A stretch of 39,977 nt of DNA from Methylotenera sp. Lineage in GTDB: Bacteria; Pseudomonadota; Gammaproteobacteria; Burkholderiales; Methylophilaceae. The stretch covers positions 1 to 39,977 of the forward strand of contig JAKFVD010000011.1 of NCBI GenBank assembly GCA_021732365.1, read 5' to 3'. The notes under the pieces were generated by a model that did not search any database, was not told the DNA's origin, and saw only the letters and a list, made by a program, of their open reading frames with translations. Made by a program: the position numbers and the translations under genes. Shown here in pieces: positions 1-8,063 of this stretch; position 1 is the first letter of the stretch, and every line of letters starts with the position of its first letter.

Positions 1-377
1 TCAAAGGCTTCACGCTCAAACCAATTGGCTGCTGGCCAAATATCTACCAGTGTTGGCAATACAGGAAAATCATCATCTTGCGCAAATACACGCAAGCGCA
101 CGCGCTGATTTAGGCTAACAGACAATAAGTGCAACACCATGGCGTAGCGCGCACCCTCCCAAATACCGTCTTTATATTCGCTGTAATCTACGCCGCATAA
201 ATCAATTAACTGCTCAAATTTAAGCTCTGCGTGGTCACGCAATTTTGTGCACACGGCAATGTAATGATCAGCACGGCATTCAATGGTAATTTCATCTAGT
301 GCAACCGTTAATTGCGTGATTTTATCGCTTAAGGCAAGCTTTAGCTGAGCCGATAATTGATCGAGTTTAAGTGACAT
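1..377 (-). CDS. nuoC: NADH-quinone oxidoreductase subunit C, partial (C-terminus beyond window)
   Basis: About 125 N-terminal codons are visible on the minus strand, starting at the ATG complementary to 375-377 and running off the left edge. The translation contains [12 protein letters not shown] and ends at the [12 protein letters not shown] segment, both typical of NuoC (30 kDa subunit) of respiratory complex I. NuoC lies in the peripheral arm that carries electrons from NADH to quinone on the cytoplasmic side of the inner membrane. The start is 5 bases downstream of the nuoB stop, so the two are almost certainly cotranscribed. A fused NuoCD cannot be excluded because the C-terminus is missing, but separate NuoC and NuoD are usual in betaproteobacteria. 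Confidence 0.93.
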   Translation of the reverse strand, partial: MSLKLDQLSAQLKLALSDKITQLTVALDEITIECRADHYIAVCTKLRDHAELKFEQLIDLCGVDYSEYKDGIWEGARYAMVLHLLSVSLNQRVRLRVFAQDDDFPVLPTLVDIWPAANWFEREAF

Positions 378-382
378 AAGAA

Positions 383-859
383 TTATCTGGCAATCGTATT
401 AGTACGTCTGATTTTTTTCTGTAACTGAATAATGCCATAGAGCAGAGCTTCAGCCGTTGGTGGGCAACCTGGCACATACACATCCACTGGCACAATACGG
501 TCGCAGCCGCGCACAACAGCATAAGAGTAGTGATAATACCCACCACCATTAGCGCAACTGCCCATTGAAATCACCCAGCGCGGCTCAGCCATTTGGTCAT
601 ACACTTTGCGCAAAGCTGGCGCCATTTTATTCACCAAAGTACCTGCCACAATCATCACATCAGACTGCCTTGGGCTAGGTCTAAACACAATTCCGAATCG
701 GTCTAAATCATAACGCGAAGCACCTGCATGCATCATCTCAACCGCACAGCAAGCCAAACCAAAAGTCATTGGCCATAAAGAACCAGTGCGCGTGTAGTTA
801 ATCACGGTATCTAGCGTGGTGGTAACAAAACCTTTTTCTAAGACGCCCTCTAAGCTCAT
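383..859 (-). CDS. nuoB: NADH-quinone oxidoreductase subunit B
   Basis: This 158-residue protein is the complex I subunit that binds the terminal iron-sulfur cluster N2, which passes electrons to quinone. The four expected cysteine ligands are visible: the adjacent pair C37-C38 in [14 protein letters not shown]102 in GSCANGGG and C132 in [12 protein letters not shown]. Spacing matches the family. It lacks the N-terminal extension of the E. coli protein, as is common in betaproteobacteria and mitochondria-like complex I. It sits between nuoA and nuoC on the minus strand; the gap to nuoA is 66 bases and to nuoC 5 bases. Confidence 0.98.
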   Translation of the reverse strand: MSLEGVLEKGFVTTTLDTVINYTRTGSLWPMTFGLACCAVEMMHAGASRYDLDRFGIVFRPSPRQSDVMIVAGTLVNKMAPALRKVYDQMAEPRWVISMGSCANGGGYYHYSYAVVRGCDRIVPVDVYVPGCPPTAEALLYGIIQLQKKIRRTNTIAR

Positions 860-925
860 GCTTTAGCTCCGAACTTAACCCGTTTTTTGAGGCAAAATTT
901 ATTTAAGCGCGTTAATCCCATTGTT

Positions 926-1282
926 TTAATCCCACTCAAGAGCGCCTTTCATCCATTCATACACAAATCCAACCACCAGCACGAATAAAAACAGTATCAT
1001 CGCCAGAAATCCAGCCAAGCCGATCTCTTGCAACACAACTGCCCACGGGAATAAAAATGCAATTTCTAAATCGAAAAGAATAAACAGAATGGCGACCAGA
1101 TAATAGCGCACATCAAATTTCATACGCGCGTCTTCAAACGCCTCAAAACCGCACTCATAGGGTGAGTTTTTTTCGCTATCTGGCCTACTAGGGGAAACGA
1201 TTTTACCGATGACAAGTGGCCCAAGCCCTACGGCAAGGCCCACTAAGATAAACAACAAGATTGGAAAGTAATTTTCCAGCAC
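926..1282 (-). CDS. nuoA: NADH-quinone oxidoreductase subunit A
   Basis: A 118-residue integral membrane subunit of complex I and the first gene of the nuo operon. Three hydrophobic helices are evident (about residues 7-27, 60-80 and 88-108). The conserved segment [20 protein letters not shown] lies on the first loop, where the family cysteine contacts the quinone-binding region. Length is typical for the family. Its 141-base leader holds a candidate promoter and a long hairpin (listed separately), and the tRNA-Leu gene lies upstream on the same strand. Confidence 0.97.
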   Translation of the reverse strand: MLENYFPILLFILVGLAVGLGPLVIGKIVSPSRPDSEKNSPYECGFEAFEDARMKFDVRYYLVAILFILFDLEIAFLFPWAVVLQEIGLAGFLAMILFLFVLVVGFVYEWMKGALEWD

Positions 1283-1312
1283 AGAAACTTCCTAACAAGA
1301 ATTTGCAACAGA

Positions 1313-1347
1313 TTTTAATTGTTTTGCTTTTGGCTCAACAATTAAAA
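1313..1347 (-). other. 11-bp perfect hairpin in nuoA leader
   Basis: 1313-1323 and 1337-1347 are perfect inverted repeats (ttttaattgtt / aacaattaaaa) with a 13-base loop. On the minus strand the hairpin would form in the nuo mRNA leader, ending about 30 bases before the nuoA start. No run of U follows it in the nuo direction, so it does not look like a standard terminator. It could stabilise the leader, serve as an attenuator, or be the processing end of the upstream tRNA transcript. Confidence 0.5.
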
Positions 1348-1383
1348 CATCTTAACCACATTTTTAGAGCAATTTTTATACTT

Positions 1384-1389
1384 ATTATA
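1384..1389 (-). promoter_or_regulatory. candidate -10 box for nuo operon
   Basis: A perfect TATAAT lies on the minus strand at 1389-1384, between the tRNA-Leu 3' end and nuoA, giving a leader of about 95 bases. No good -35 box is seen at the right spacing, so this is a weak call. The nuo genes could also be read from the upstream tpiA promoter. Confidence 0.3.
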
Positions 1390-1423
1390 GTTTTATTATT
1401 TGTTTAGTTTGAAACTAATTACT

Positions 1424-1508
1424 TGGTGCCGACGGAGAGACTCGAACTCTCACGACTTTCGCCACTACCCCCTCAAGATAGCGTGTCTACCAATTCCACC
1501 ACGACGGC
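1424..1508 (-). tRNA. tRNA-Leu (anticodon GAG)
   Basis: The minus strand folds as an 85-nt class II tRNA with encoded CCA (1426-1424). The 5' acceptor strand is GCCGTCG and the 3' strand CGTCGGC. The anticodon stem is CTATC/GGTAG with loop TTGAGGG, placing GAG at positions 34-36. The T arm is GAGAG-TTCGAGT-CTCTC, and there is a long variable arm as expected for tRNA-Leu. GAG reads CUC and CUU leucine codons. The acceptor stem carries an apparent U5-U68 mismatch, noted as a finding. The position between secG and nuoA is a known betaproteobacterial arrangement. Confidence 0.96.
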
Positions 1509-1552
1509 ATTTACGGTGCTTGGTTTATTATTCAACAAATAGTTAAAATAAA

Positions 1553-1915
1553 CTAATTTGGAACATCTTTGGCGGCATTACCGCTTGGTGCTGTTTCTGG
1601 CGTTTTAGTTGCATCTGATTTTGTAGAATCTCTATTTATTTCTACAGCTTTTGCTGGCATTTTAATCACACTGCTACTACCTGCGCGATGGCTAGCCATA
1701 TAAGCAAGTGTTAAGCTAGTGCAGAAAAAAACCACCACGCAAATAGATGTTAATTTACTTAAAATATTAGATGAGCCACTGACACCAAACAAACTGCCTG
1801 ATGCACCACTACCAAATGCAGCTCCCATATCGGCACCTTTACCGTGTTGTAATAACACCAAGCCAATCACACCTGCTGCTGCCAACACATGAATAACTGT
1901 AATTAAATTTTCCAT
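1553..1915 (-). CDS. secG: preprotein translocase subunit SecG
   Basis: A 120-residue inner-membrane protein that assists SecYE/SecA protein export. Two hydrophobic helices (about residues 3-22 and 54-74) flank the glycine/alanine-rich loop GADMGAAFGSGASGSLFG, which is the family signature. The tail after about residue 80 is polar, low-complexity and variable, as usual for SecG. It lies 96 bases downstream of tpiA and just upstream of tRNA-Leu on the same strand, so it is probably cotranscribed from the tpiA promoter. Confidence 0.95.
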   Translation of the reverse strand: MENLITVIHVLAAAGVIGLVLLQHGKGADMGAAFGSGASGSLFGVSGSSNILSKLTSICVVVFFCTSLTLAYMASHRAGSSSVIKMPAKAVEINRDSTKSDATKTPETAPSGNAAKDVPN

Positions 1916-2011
1916 TAAACTAATTCCAAAAGTGGTTGCAATAAAAGCAAGCGCTTTGCTTGCTTGTCAACCGTTTACTATTATTTAAAACTGGCAATTT
2001 AAACGCTATAT

Positions 2012-2815
2012 TTAAATTGCCGAATCAGCCGCGGCGCATATTTTTTCAAAAGCCTGCGCTTCAAGTGAGCATTTTCCAATCAGCCCACCATCGATATTCG
2101 ATACAACAAATAATTGTACCGCATTTTGAGGGTTTACGCTTCCTCCGTAGAGGATTTTTAAGCGATTAGCCGCCTCCTGATTTAATCTGGCAATTTTGTT
2201 GCGAATAAATTTATGCATGGCCTGCGCTTGTGCTGGTGTGGCTGCCAAGCCTGTGCCAATCGCCCAAATCGGCTCATATGAAATAATACTATCTGCAAAA
2301 ATTGCAGCCCCGTGCAAATCAATAATCGTATCTAACTGTTTGCCGATAACTAACTCCATCACCCCAGCTTCGCGCTCAATTAACGTTTCTCCCACACACA
2401 AAATAGGCGTTAGCCCATGCTGTTTTGCTTGCAGGAATTTTTGCGCGATATTTTCATCTGATTCGCAGTAGGCGGTTGCGCGCTCAGAATGGCCAATAAT
2501 CACATATTCGCAACCAAAGTCTTTTAACATGGCGGCGCTGACTTCGCCCGTGTAAGCGCCCTCTGCATTTTTAGCCATATTTTGCGCACCCCATGCAATA
2601 TCAGTGTGCTGTAGCATTTGTTGTAATTGCGCCAAGTAGGGATACGGCGCACAAACAACTATCTTGGTCTGTTTTAAATCAGAAAGTGCAGCAATATATT
2701 GTGTTAATAACGCTTGATTTTGCTTGAGATTGCCATGCATTTTCCAGTTGGCAATGACTATTTTTTTTGCAGCTAATGGTTTTTTAGCAAGCTGATGTGT
2801 GAAGTGTTGGCTCAT
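2012..2815 (-). CDS. tpiA: triosephosphate isomerase
   Basis: A 267-residue cytosolic enzyme interconverting dihydroxyacetone phosphate and glyceraldehyde 3-phosphate in glycolysis and gluconeogenesis. Catalytic residues are visible: K25 in IANWKMHGN, H109 in IIGHSERA and E181 in YEPIWAIGTG. The phosphate-binding YGGSVNP lies near the C-terminus. The N-terminus is about 15 residues longer than in most family members, but no internal ATG precedes the essential IANWKM strand, so the given start stands. It is the first gene of the tpiA-secG-tRNA-nuo run and has a good promoter close upstream. Confidence 0.98.
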   Translation of the reverse strand: MSQHFTHQLAKKPLAAKKIVIANWKMHGNLKQNQALLTQYIAALSDLKQTKIVVCAPYPYLAQLQQMLQHTDIAWGAQNMAKNAEGAYTGEVSAAMLKDFGCEYVIIGHSERATAYCESDENIAQKFLQAKQHGLTPILCVGETLIEREAGVMELVIGKQLDTIIDLHGAAIFADSIISYEPIWAIGTGLAATPAQAQAMHKFIRNKIARLNQEAANRLKILYGGSVNPQNAVQLFVVSNIDGGLIGKCSLEAQAFEKICAAADSAI

Positions 2816-2840
2816 TAAAATGCCTTAAGAATTGGCGCGA

Positions 2841-2869
2841 ATTCTACGCTTGCAAGCTAGCATGGTCAA
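2841..2869 (-). promoter_or_regulatory. sigma70-type promoter of tpiA
   Basis: On the minus strand TTGACC (2869-2864) and TAGAAT (2846-2841) are separated by exactly 17 bases. The -10 box ends about 25 bases before the tpiA ATG, giving a 5' leader of roughly 20 bases with AAGG upstream of the start. This is one of the best promoter matches in the window and probably drives tpiA and secG, and perhaps tRNA-Leu and nuo by readthrough. Confidence 0.7.
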
Positions 2870-2946
2870 TGTGGAATTATTGCTTATCTACCAAAAATTA
2901 ACCATAAAATGAGCGTTAAGTTTTGTGCTTAACTTTCACCAATCAA

Positions 2947-5900
2947 TTACTTAAAGCTAAAGGTGTACAAAGCATCTACCGCACTTTCTGTACCTGTTTC
3001 GGCTTGCAGAGCCCAGCGCGGCGTAATATTAAAGGTGAGCCTTGCCACATCTAATAAACCGCTAACACTTTTTTGATAGCTTAAATACAATTGAGATGAT
3101 AGCCGTTTACCAAAAGTCAGCGATGCGCTATCAGCATCTGCACCGCCAAAGCTCAACTCATCCAAACCTGCTGCGCGCGCCAGTTTTGTTTGAAGCGGCA
3201 GTGAGTTGTCGTCTGACAATACCGCGCCTGCAGCCAGTGATAGCATGGCAAAATCACTTTTGCCCGCTTGACTGGTGCCATGACCTAGCAGCAACCAAGA
3301 CAGTTTTTCAGTGTCGGGTACGTTAGGCTCTGAAACCAATTTAACAGCAGGATTTAAGCCATTACCCGTGATTTCTACGCCTGCATTAACATTTTGCACA
3401 TTTGCACTGCTGGTTTGGCTAAAGTTACTGCCCGTCACCGCATCGTTGGTACTGGCGGCTTCTGCATTACTTTTAATAATACTGTCGTTGCTGGATGGTG
3501 CATTGCGCATGGCACGAATATTCAAGCCCGGGTTATCGATCGGGCCGGTAAAGGCAATCACGCCACGCGTAATATTAAGCACTTGGCCATACGCAGTATA
3601 AGTGCCTTTTTTGATGCGAATCGTGCCTTCTGTGTGCGGCAGATATTGCGTTAAGCCTACCAGTGTCAAGGCGCCAGACAATTGCGCATCTAAACCGCGG
3701 CCGCGCAAAGTAAAATCATCGCCTAAATCAATACGTAGATTATTCAGCAAGATTTTTAGCGCATCTTCATTCACTATTTCAGTACGCCCCAGCACCACCA
3801 CGTCATCAGCCAGCGTTGGCACATCATCATCAGGCAACCCTACCAAGACTTTTGCCACTTTAAAATCGCCAGAAATGGTGAGTAAATCTTCTGCTAAGGT
3901 CGTTTTGCCTGCGCCGTTTAATACTAATAATCTGTCCGCGCCTGATAGCACTGTAAACTGTTCTGCCACCCAATTCAAAGCGATATTCGGCTGGTTATCC
4001 ACCATTTGTAGAGAACCGTTAGTGCGCAAATAGCCGCTACCGCCCTTCCAAACCGCTTCTTTGATTTGTAATTTATCATCTTCAAAACTTGCCTGCAGCG
4101 TGCCTTCTGTTAACGAAACACCTTGCGAAGGCAAAACGAATTGCAAGTTTTTGCCTACTGCATTGCCCCGTAAATTGGGTTTTTGCATGGTGCCATCCGC
4201 ACTTAATGTCATACTTAACGCACCATCTAATTGCGCATCGGCCAGCGAATCGGATAGCGGTAACCAAGCCAGAGAATTAAGCTGTGCGTTGCTATTGATG
4301 GTGAGTGGCGCGTTTGCCATCAGTGCAAATCCTGATTCTACTTTAGTCAGCCGCGTAGTCACATGCCCATCAAAATGCCCAAGCTGTTTGCCATCTAATA
4401 TCCATGTTAAATCGGCTTGATTATTGATAATTTTTAACTCCGCGCTTAAATTTTGCAGTCCCAACGGCTTGGCTACACCCGCTGAATCGCTTAATGTTAA
4501 ATCGCCAGAATCTAGCTTAAAGAGTATTTGCGCGTTTGCAGATTCCACTGCATTTATATTCCAGTAACCAGAAAATACAGGGTTACCTTTTAGTTTTTCA
4601 GGCAGCTGAAATACGCTGGGCGGCAAATCATCCAAAGCAAGCTGGCTAAGTTTGCCTTGGCTCACAAAGCCTTTGTTACCAGCTTGCAAACCATCAATTT
4701 CTAAACGGCCTTTTGTGAGCTGCAATACCGCATTACCCAACGTCACATCTTGCAGAGTAGCGCTCAATTTTGCAGGCGCTTGTAAGGTCACAGGTGTTTC
4801 GCCTTTTAATTGCAAACTTTGAATAAATCCCTGCCAAGTGTCACCGTTTAAACCACCCTGCAACAGAGTTTCAAATTGAAATGGTACGATTTTTTGCTGC
4901 GAAATTGCGGTTAACTTAAGTTGATGTGAAGCGCGTGTACCTTGTAAACTAAGCCCTGTATTCATCACAGGGTTTTGTGCCACTTTTAAACCATCCGCAT
5001 TAAATGCCGCATCTACTACGCCATTGGTATCGGCTGAAATTGTCGCTTGCCCATCTAATTTTTCTAATTGGATTTTGTTGGGCATTTGCAATTTTTGCGC
5101 CGCCAATTTTAAGCGCAAAGCTAAGTTTTCAAACGTACCAGTCAATGAGCCGCTGGCAGTCGCTTGACCTGAAAACTCGCGGCCAAATGTGCTGAGCTGT
5201 GGCAAGTCGGCGCGCCATTCCAGCACGCTGTCTGCCGCACCTAAAGCGCCTGTTGCTTTAAATACATTGCTGACGATGCTGGCATTTAAATCAATGGCAT
5301 TAATTTGATTAGCTATCACCGCAAAATGACCTGAAAATGCTACAGGCTGCTTGGCGTTGTCGGTCTGCAAATAGCTATCTTTAGCCAGCATTTGCACTTG
5401 CAAGCCAGTTTTTTTGCCTACATCGCCTTGTGCATCTATATCAATATTCAATAAGCCTGCAGGGTAGCTGCCTATTTTTTCGGGTTTTAAATTGGTTAAG
5501 TGCGCAGACAATTTAAGCGGGTAATCATTGGCTAATCCGATTTCCCCGTTAATTTGCATATTCGCCGCTATTAAATCGCTTGCGGCGGTTTGCGCTATTG
5601 CCAGCTGATTATTTTGCAAAATTAACAGCGGATTTAGCTCAAATTTCAAGCTATTTAAATCACCCGCTAACTGCGTTTTAATGTCATAAGGCAAACTGCC
5701 ATCAAGGCTTGCTTGCTTAATGCTGGCTTCACCCGCTAATACAAACGGGCGCACTGTTTGCATATTAAGCTGCAATTTAGCCTGACCATAAGGCGTTGCG
5801 GCGCGCAAATAATTCAGCTGTATGGTTTTGCTATCGGCTTTTAAATCGAATTGAACCTGATTGAGCGTGTAGGTTTCGGTTGGCGTCACTATCACTAGCT

Positions 5901-6258
5901 CTACCACTTCCGCCTGTTGAACCTGCACAGGAAAGGGTAAATTGATGCGCTCAGGCAAGCCTGTTTTATCGGCTTTCTTTTCGCTATCACGCATGGTAAT
6001 GACCAAGCGTTTCGCGCGCATTTTTTCCACTAGCAAGCTACTGTCAAACGGCGATAACTGCCAGCGCGATTCTAATTTAGTGAGTTGCAGATGAATATTA
6101 TCTAAATCGTAATCCAGCGTATCTAGATTAGAGCTACCGTGAATGGTCATTTCGCCTTGGGCTGGCGTAAATAACAGCAAGGCAAAGCTAAGCAATAGCG
6201 CTTTAGCGTAACGCCACACTTTTATATTAGCCATACTCAACATGTTCTTTAAGTTCAA
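2947..6258 (-). CDS. tamB: translocation and assembly module inner-membrane protein TamB
   Basis: A 1103-residue protein of the TamB/YtfN (DUF490) family. It has an N-terminal hydrophobic anchor (about residues 15-35), then a very long stretch of amphipathic beta-repeat sequence, and the conserved C-terminal domain. That domain includes IRIKKGTYTAYGQVLNITRG and GPIDNPGLNIRAMRNA, and the protein ends in YTFSFK. TamB spans the periplasm and works with the outer-membrane protein TamA. The family is linked to autotransporter assembly and lipid movement between membranes. Its ATG overlaps the tamA stop by 4 bases, which indicates translational coupling. It is shorter than the E. coli protein (about 1260 residues). 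Confidence 0.95.
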   Translation of the reverse strand: MNLKNMLSMANIKVWRYAKALLLSFALLLFTPAQGEMTIHGSSNLDTLDYDLDNIHLQLTKLESRWQLSPFDSSLLVEKMRAKRLVITMRDSEKKADKTGLPERINLPFPVQVQQAEVVELVIVTPTETYTLNQVQFDLKADSKTIQLNYLRAATPYGQAKLQLNMQTVRPFVLAGEASIKQASLDGSLPYDIKTQLAGDLNSLKFELNPLLILQNNQLAIAQTAASDLIAANMQINGEIGLANDYPLKLSAHLTNLKPEKIGSYPAGLLNIDIDAQGDVGKKTGLQVQMLAKDSYLQTDNAKQPVAFSGHFAVIANQINAIDLNASIVSNVFKATGALGAADSVLEWRADLPQLSTFGREFSGQATASGSLTGTFENLALRLKLAAQKLQMPNKIQLEKLDGQATISADTNGVVDAAFNADGLKVAQNPVMNTGLSLQGTRASHQLKLTAISQQKIVPFQFETLLQGGLNGDTWQGFIQSLQLKGETPVTLQAPAKLSATLQDVTLGNAVLQLTKGRLEIDGLQAGNKGFVSQGKLSQLALDDLPPSVFQLPEKLKGNPVFSGYWNINAVESANAQILFKLDSGDLTLSDSAGVAKPLGLQNLSAELKIINNQADLTWILDGKQLGHFDGHVTTRLTKVESGFALMANAPLTINSNAQLNSLAWLPLSDSLADAQLDGALSMTLSADGTMQKPNLRGNAVGKNLQFVLPSQGVSLTEGTLQASFEDDKLQIKEAVWKGGSGYLRTNGSLQMVDNQPNIALNWVAEQFTVLSGADRLLVLNGAGKTTLAEDLLTISGDFKVAKVLVGLPDDDVPTLADDVVVLGRTEIVNEDALKILLNNLRIDLGDDFTLRGRGLDAQLSGALTLVGLTQYLPHTEGTIRIKKGTYTAYGQVLNITRGVIAFTGPIDNPGLNIRAMRNAPSSNDSIIKSNAEAASTNDAVTGSNFSQTSSANVQNVNAGVEITGNGLNPAVKLVSEPNVPDTEKLSWLLLGHGTSQAGKSDFAMLSLAAGAVLSDDNSLPLQTKLARAAGLDELSFGGADADSASLTFGKRLSSQLYLSYQKSVSGLLDVARLTFNITPRWALQAETGTESAVDALYTFSFK

Positions 6259-8063
6259 AATGCAACGCCTAAATTAAAATGCAGGCGAAATTCTTTTGTT
6301 GCTTCGCCATACGCAATATCGCCACCAATCGCGCCAATTGGGCTTTTCCAGCGCGCGCCTAAGCCATAGCCGTAAACTGGCTTTAAATCTTGCAAAGTAT
6401 TGGCCGCATTACCAGCATCCACAAATAGCGCCGCGCCCCATTGTTGGGTCAGCCATTGAATCGCTTCTATGCTGCCTGTTGCCAAATAGCGCCCACCCAC
6501 TGTGGCATCGCCCTCACGCACGCCCAAACTTTCAAATGCATAACCTCTTACTGATTGATCGCCGCCTGCGCGGAATAAAAACGCTGCTGGCGCGCTGTTT
6601 CTGCCGCTCACTGCGCCTATTTCTGCTCTGGCGATTAGTTGGGTGCTGCTCGTTAATGGATAGTAACCCTGTACTTTTGCGTAGCTTTGTAAAAATCGTC
6701 CGCTAGAAAGCTGCTCAATCGGCGCAATAGCCAGTTGCGTATTAAACAAATATCCACGCGTTGGATTGCGATCATTATCGGTGCGGCGTAAAGTAATACC
6801 GTACGATAAAGTAGCCACACTTCTAGTAACAGATTCCGCGCCGTCTAAAGCTTGATGCTCAATCAAATAAGCAGCGCCAATGGTTTGCTCTGTTCTACGC
6901 GGACCCCAACTTCTATTAACCCCTGTTTGACCAGACGTAGTAATTTGGCCTTCAATCACTCTGCGCTCTAACCCCGCATTGAAGCTATCACGGTAACCAT
7001 CACTATCGGTTGGCAAACGCACTAAAGCACTGAGTGATTGTGCACGCTGCTCTGGTTTTAGGCTGCTAGTTAAGCGCCAGCCGCGATTAAACAAATTCAA
7101 ATCATCATAAGTAAGCTGAGCCCGTGCGCCCGTATTGGTACTGTAACCCGCACCCGCGCCCAATTTAATGGATGGATTTTCTTGCACGGTTATTTTTATT
7201 GGCACCACATCATTCACCGCTGTTGCAGTGCTGGCAGTGACTTCTACCCCCTGAAAATAACCGCTTTCTTCTAGGCGTGATTGCAATATTTGCAGTCTTG
7301 CTTGGCTATAAGTTGTGCCCGGTTTAATGCGATTTAAATCTTGAATGATGCTGGCAGGATATCGTTGCAAACCCTCTATTTTCAGCTCGCCAAAAGTAAA
7401 ACTTTTGCCACTGTCGACTTTCAGATTAATCGCCACTGTATTCAAAGCGGGGTTTACCTCTGCCCTGCTAACTTTAATACTGGCGTTTGGATAACGCTCA
7501 ACCAATAGATTAACCAGTAATCGGCGCTTTGCTTGGCTCCAGTCAGACTGTTTAAATACTGCGCCAGGCTGTAATAACCAATTTTGCTTTAATGTGGCGA
7601 TGCTGGCTAATCTTGCCGATTGCTCTGCAGGGTCTTGCTGCAGAATATCACCCGTAAAACTTAAATCAACCGTGCTTACTAGCGTGGGTTTACCCGCATT
7701 CACCAAAAATTTAGCCTGCGAAACGCCTGCAACAGTATCAATTGAAGGGTTGATTTCGGGTGAAAAATAGCCTTCTGTAGCCAGCAAATCGGCAATCGCT
7801 TGCGGCGTTGCCTGATATAGCCTCAACCATTCTGCTGGCGACATACGTGGATTATCGCGCCATTTCACAATATCCAAATGTTGCTGCAGCAAATCAGATA
7901 AAAGCTTAGTTTCGCCACTCGTTTGCACACCATCTAATACAGAAATTTCGACGCTATAGTTAGCTTCTGCCGCTTGCAAATGCATTGAAAACAGACTAAT
8001 TATCGTGGCCGCTACCCATAACTTAACCAAAAAAAATAGGCAAATTTTTCCGTTATTCCGCAT
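6255..8063 (-). CDS. tamA: translocation and assembly module outer-membrane protein TamA
   Basis: A 602-residue BamA-superfamily (Omp85) protein. A signal peptide covers about residues 1-32 (hydrophobic core then LQAAEA). POTRA-like repeats follow to about residue 300. A 16-strand surface-antigen barrel begins near NPSIKLGAGAGYSTNTG and ends in the outer-membrane C-terminal phenylalanine (HFNLGVAF). The GGDQSVRGYAFESLG segment is the conserved lid-loop motif of the family. It overlaps recJ by 11 bases upstream and tamB by 4 bases downstream, so recJ-tamA-tamB form one transcription unit. Confidence 0.96.
   Translation of the reverse strand: MRNNGKICLFFLVKLWVAATIISLFSMHLQAAEANYSVEISVLDGVQTSGETKLLSDLLQQHLDIVKWRDNPRMSPAEWLRLYQATPQAIADLLATEGYFSPEINPSIDTVAGVSQAKFLVNAGKPTLVSTVDLSFTGDILQQDPAEQSARLASIATLKQNWLLQPGAVFKQSDWSQAKRRLLVNLLVERYPNASIKVSRAEVNPALNTVAINLKVDSGKSFTFGELKIEGLQRYPASIIQDLNRIKPGTTYSQARLQILQSRLEESGYFQGVEVTASTATAVNDVVPIKITVQENPSIKLGAGAGYSTNTGARAQLTYDDLNLFNRGWRLTSSLKPEQRAQSLSALVRLPTDSDGYRDSFNAGLERRVIEGQITTSGQTGVNRSWGPRRTEQTIGAAYLIEHQALDGAESVTRSVATLSYGITLRRTDNDRNPTRGYLFNTQLAIAPIEQLSSGRFLQSYAKVQGYYPLTSSTQLIARAEIGAVSGRNSAPAAFLFRAGGDQSVRGYAFESLGVREGDATVGGRYLATGSIEAIQWLTQQWGAALFVDAGNAANTLQDLKPVYGYGLGARWKSPIGAIGGDIAYGEATKEFRLHFNLGVAF

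Noticed and set aside
2915..2933. gttaag/cttaac hairpin between tamB and tpiA as a terminator
   Set aside because: Six-base stem without a U-run; both flanking genes read the same way, and the tpiA promoter lies on the other side.
3602..4033. 143-codon plus-strand ORF within tamB, and similar ones at 3311-3601 and 4061-4420
   Set aside because: Antisense shadows of a long, well-supported tamB frame; no ribosome sites, low-complexity translations.
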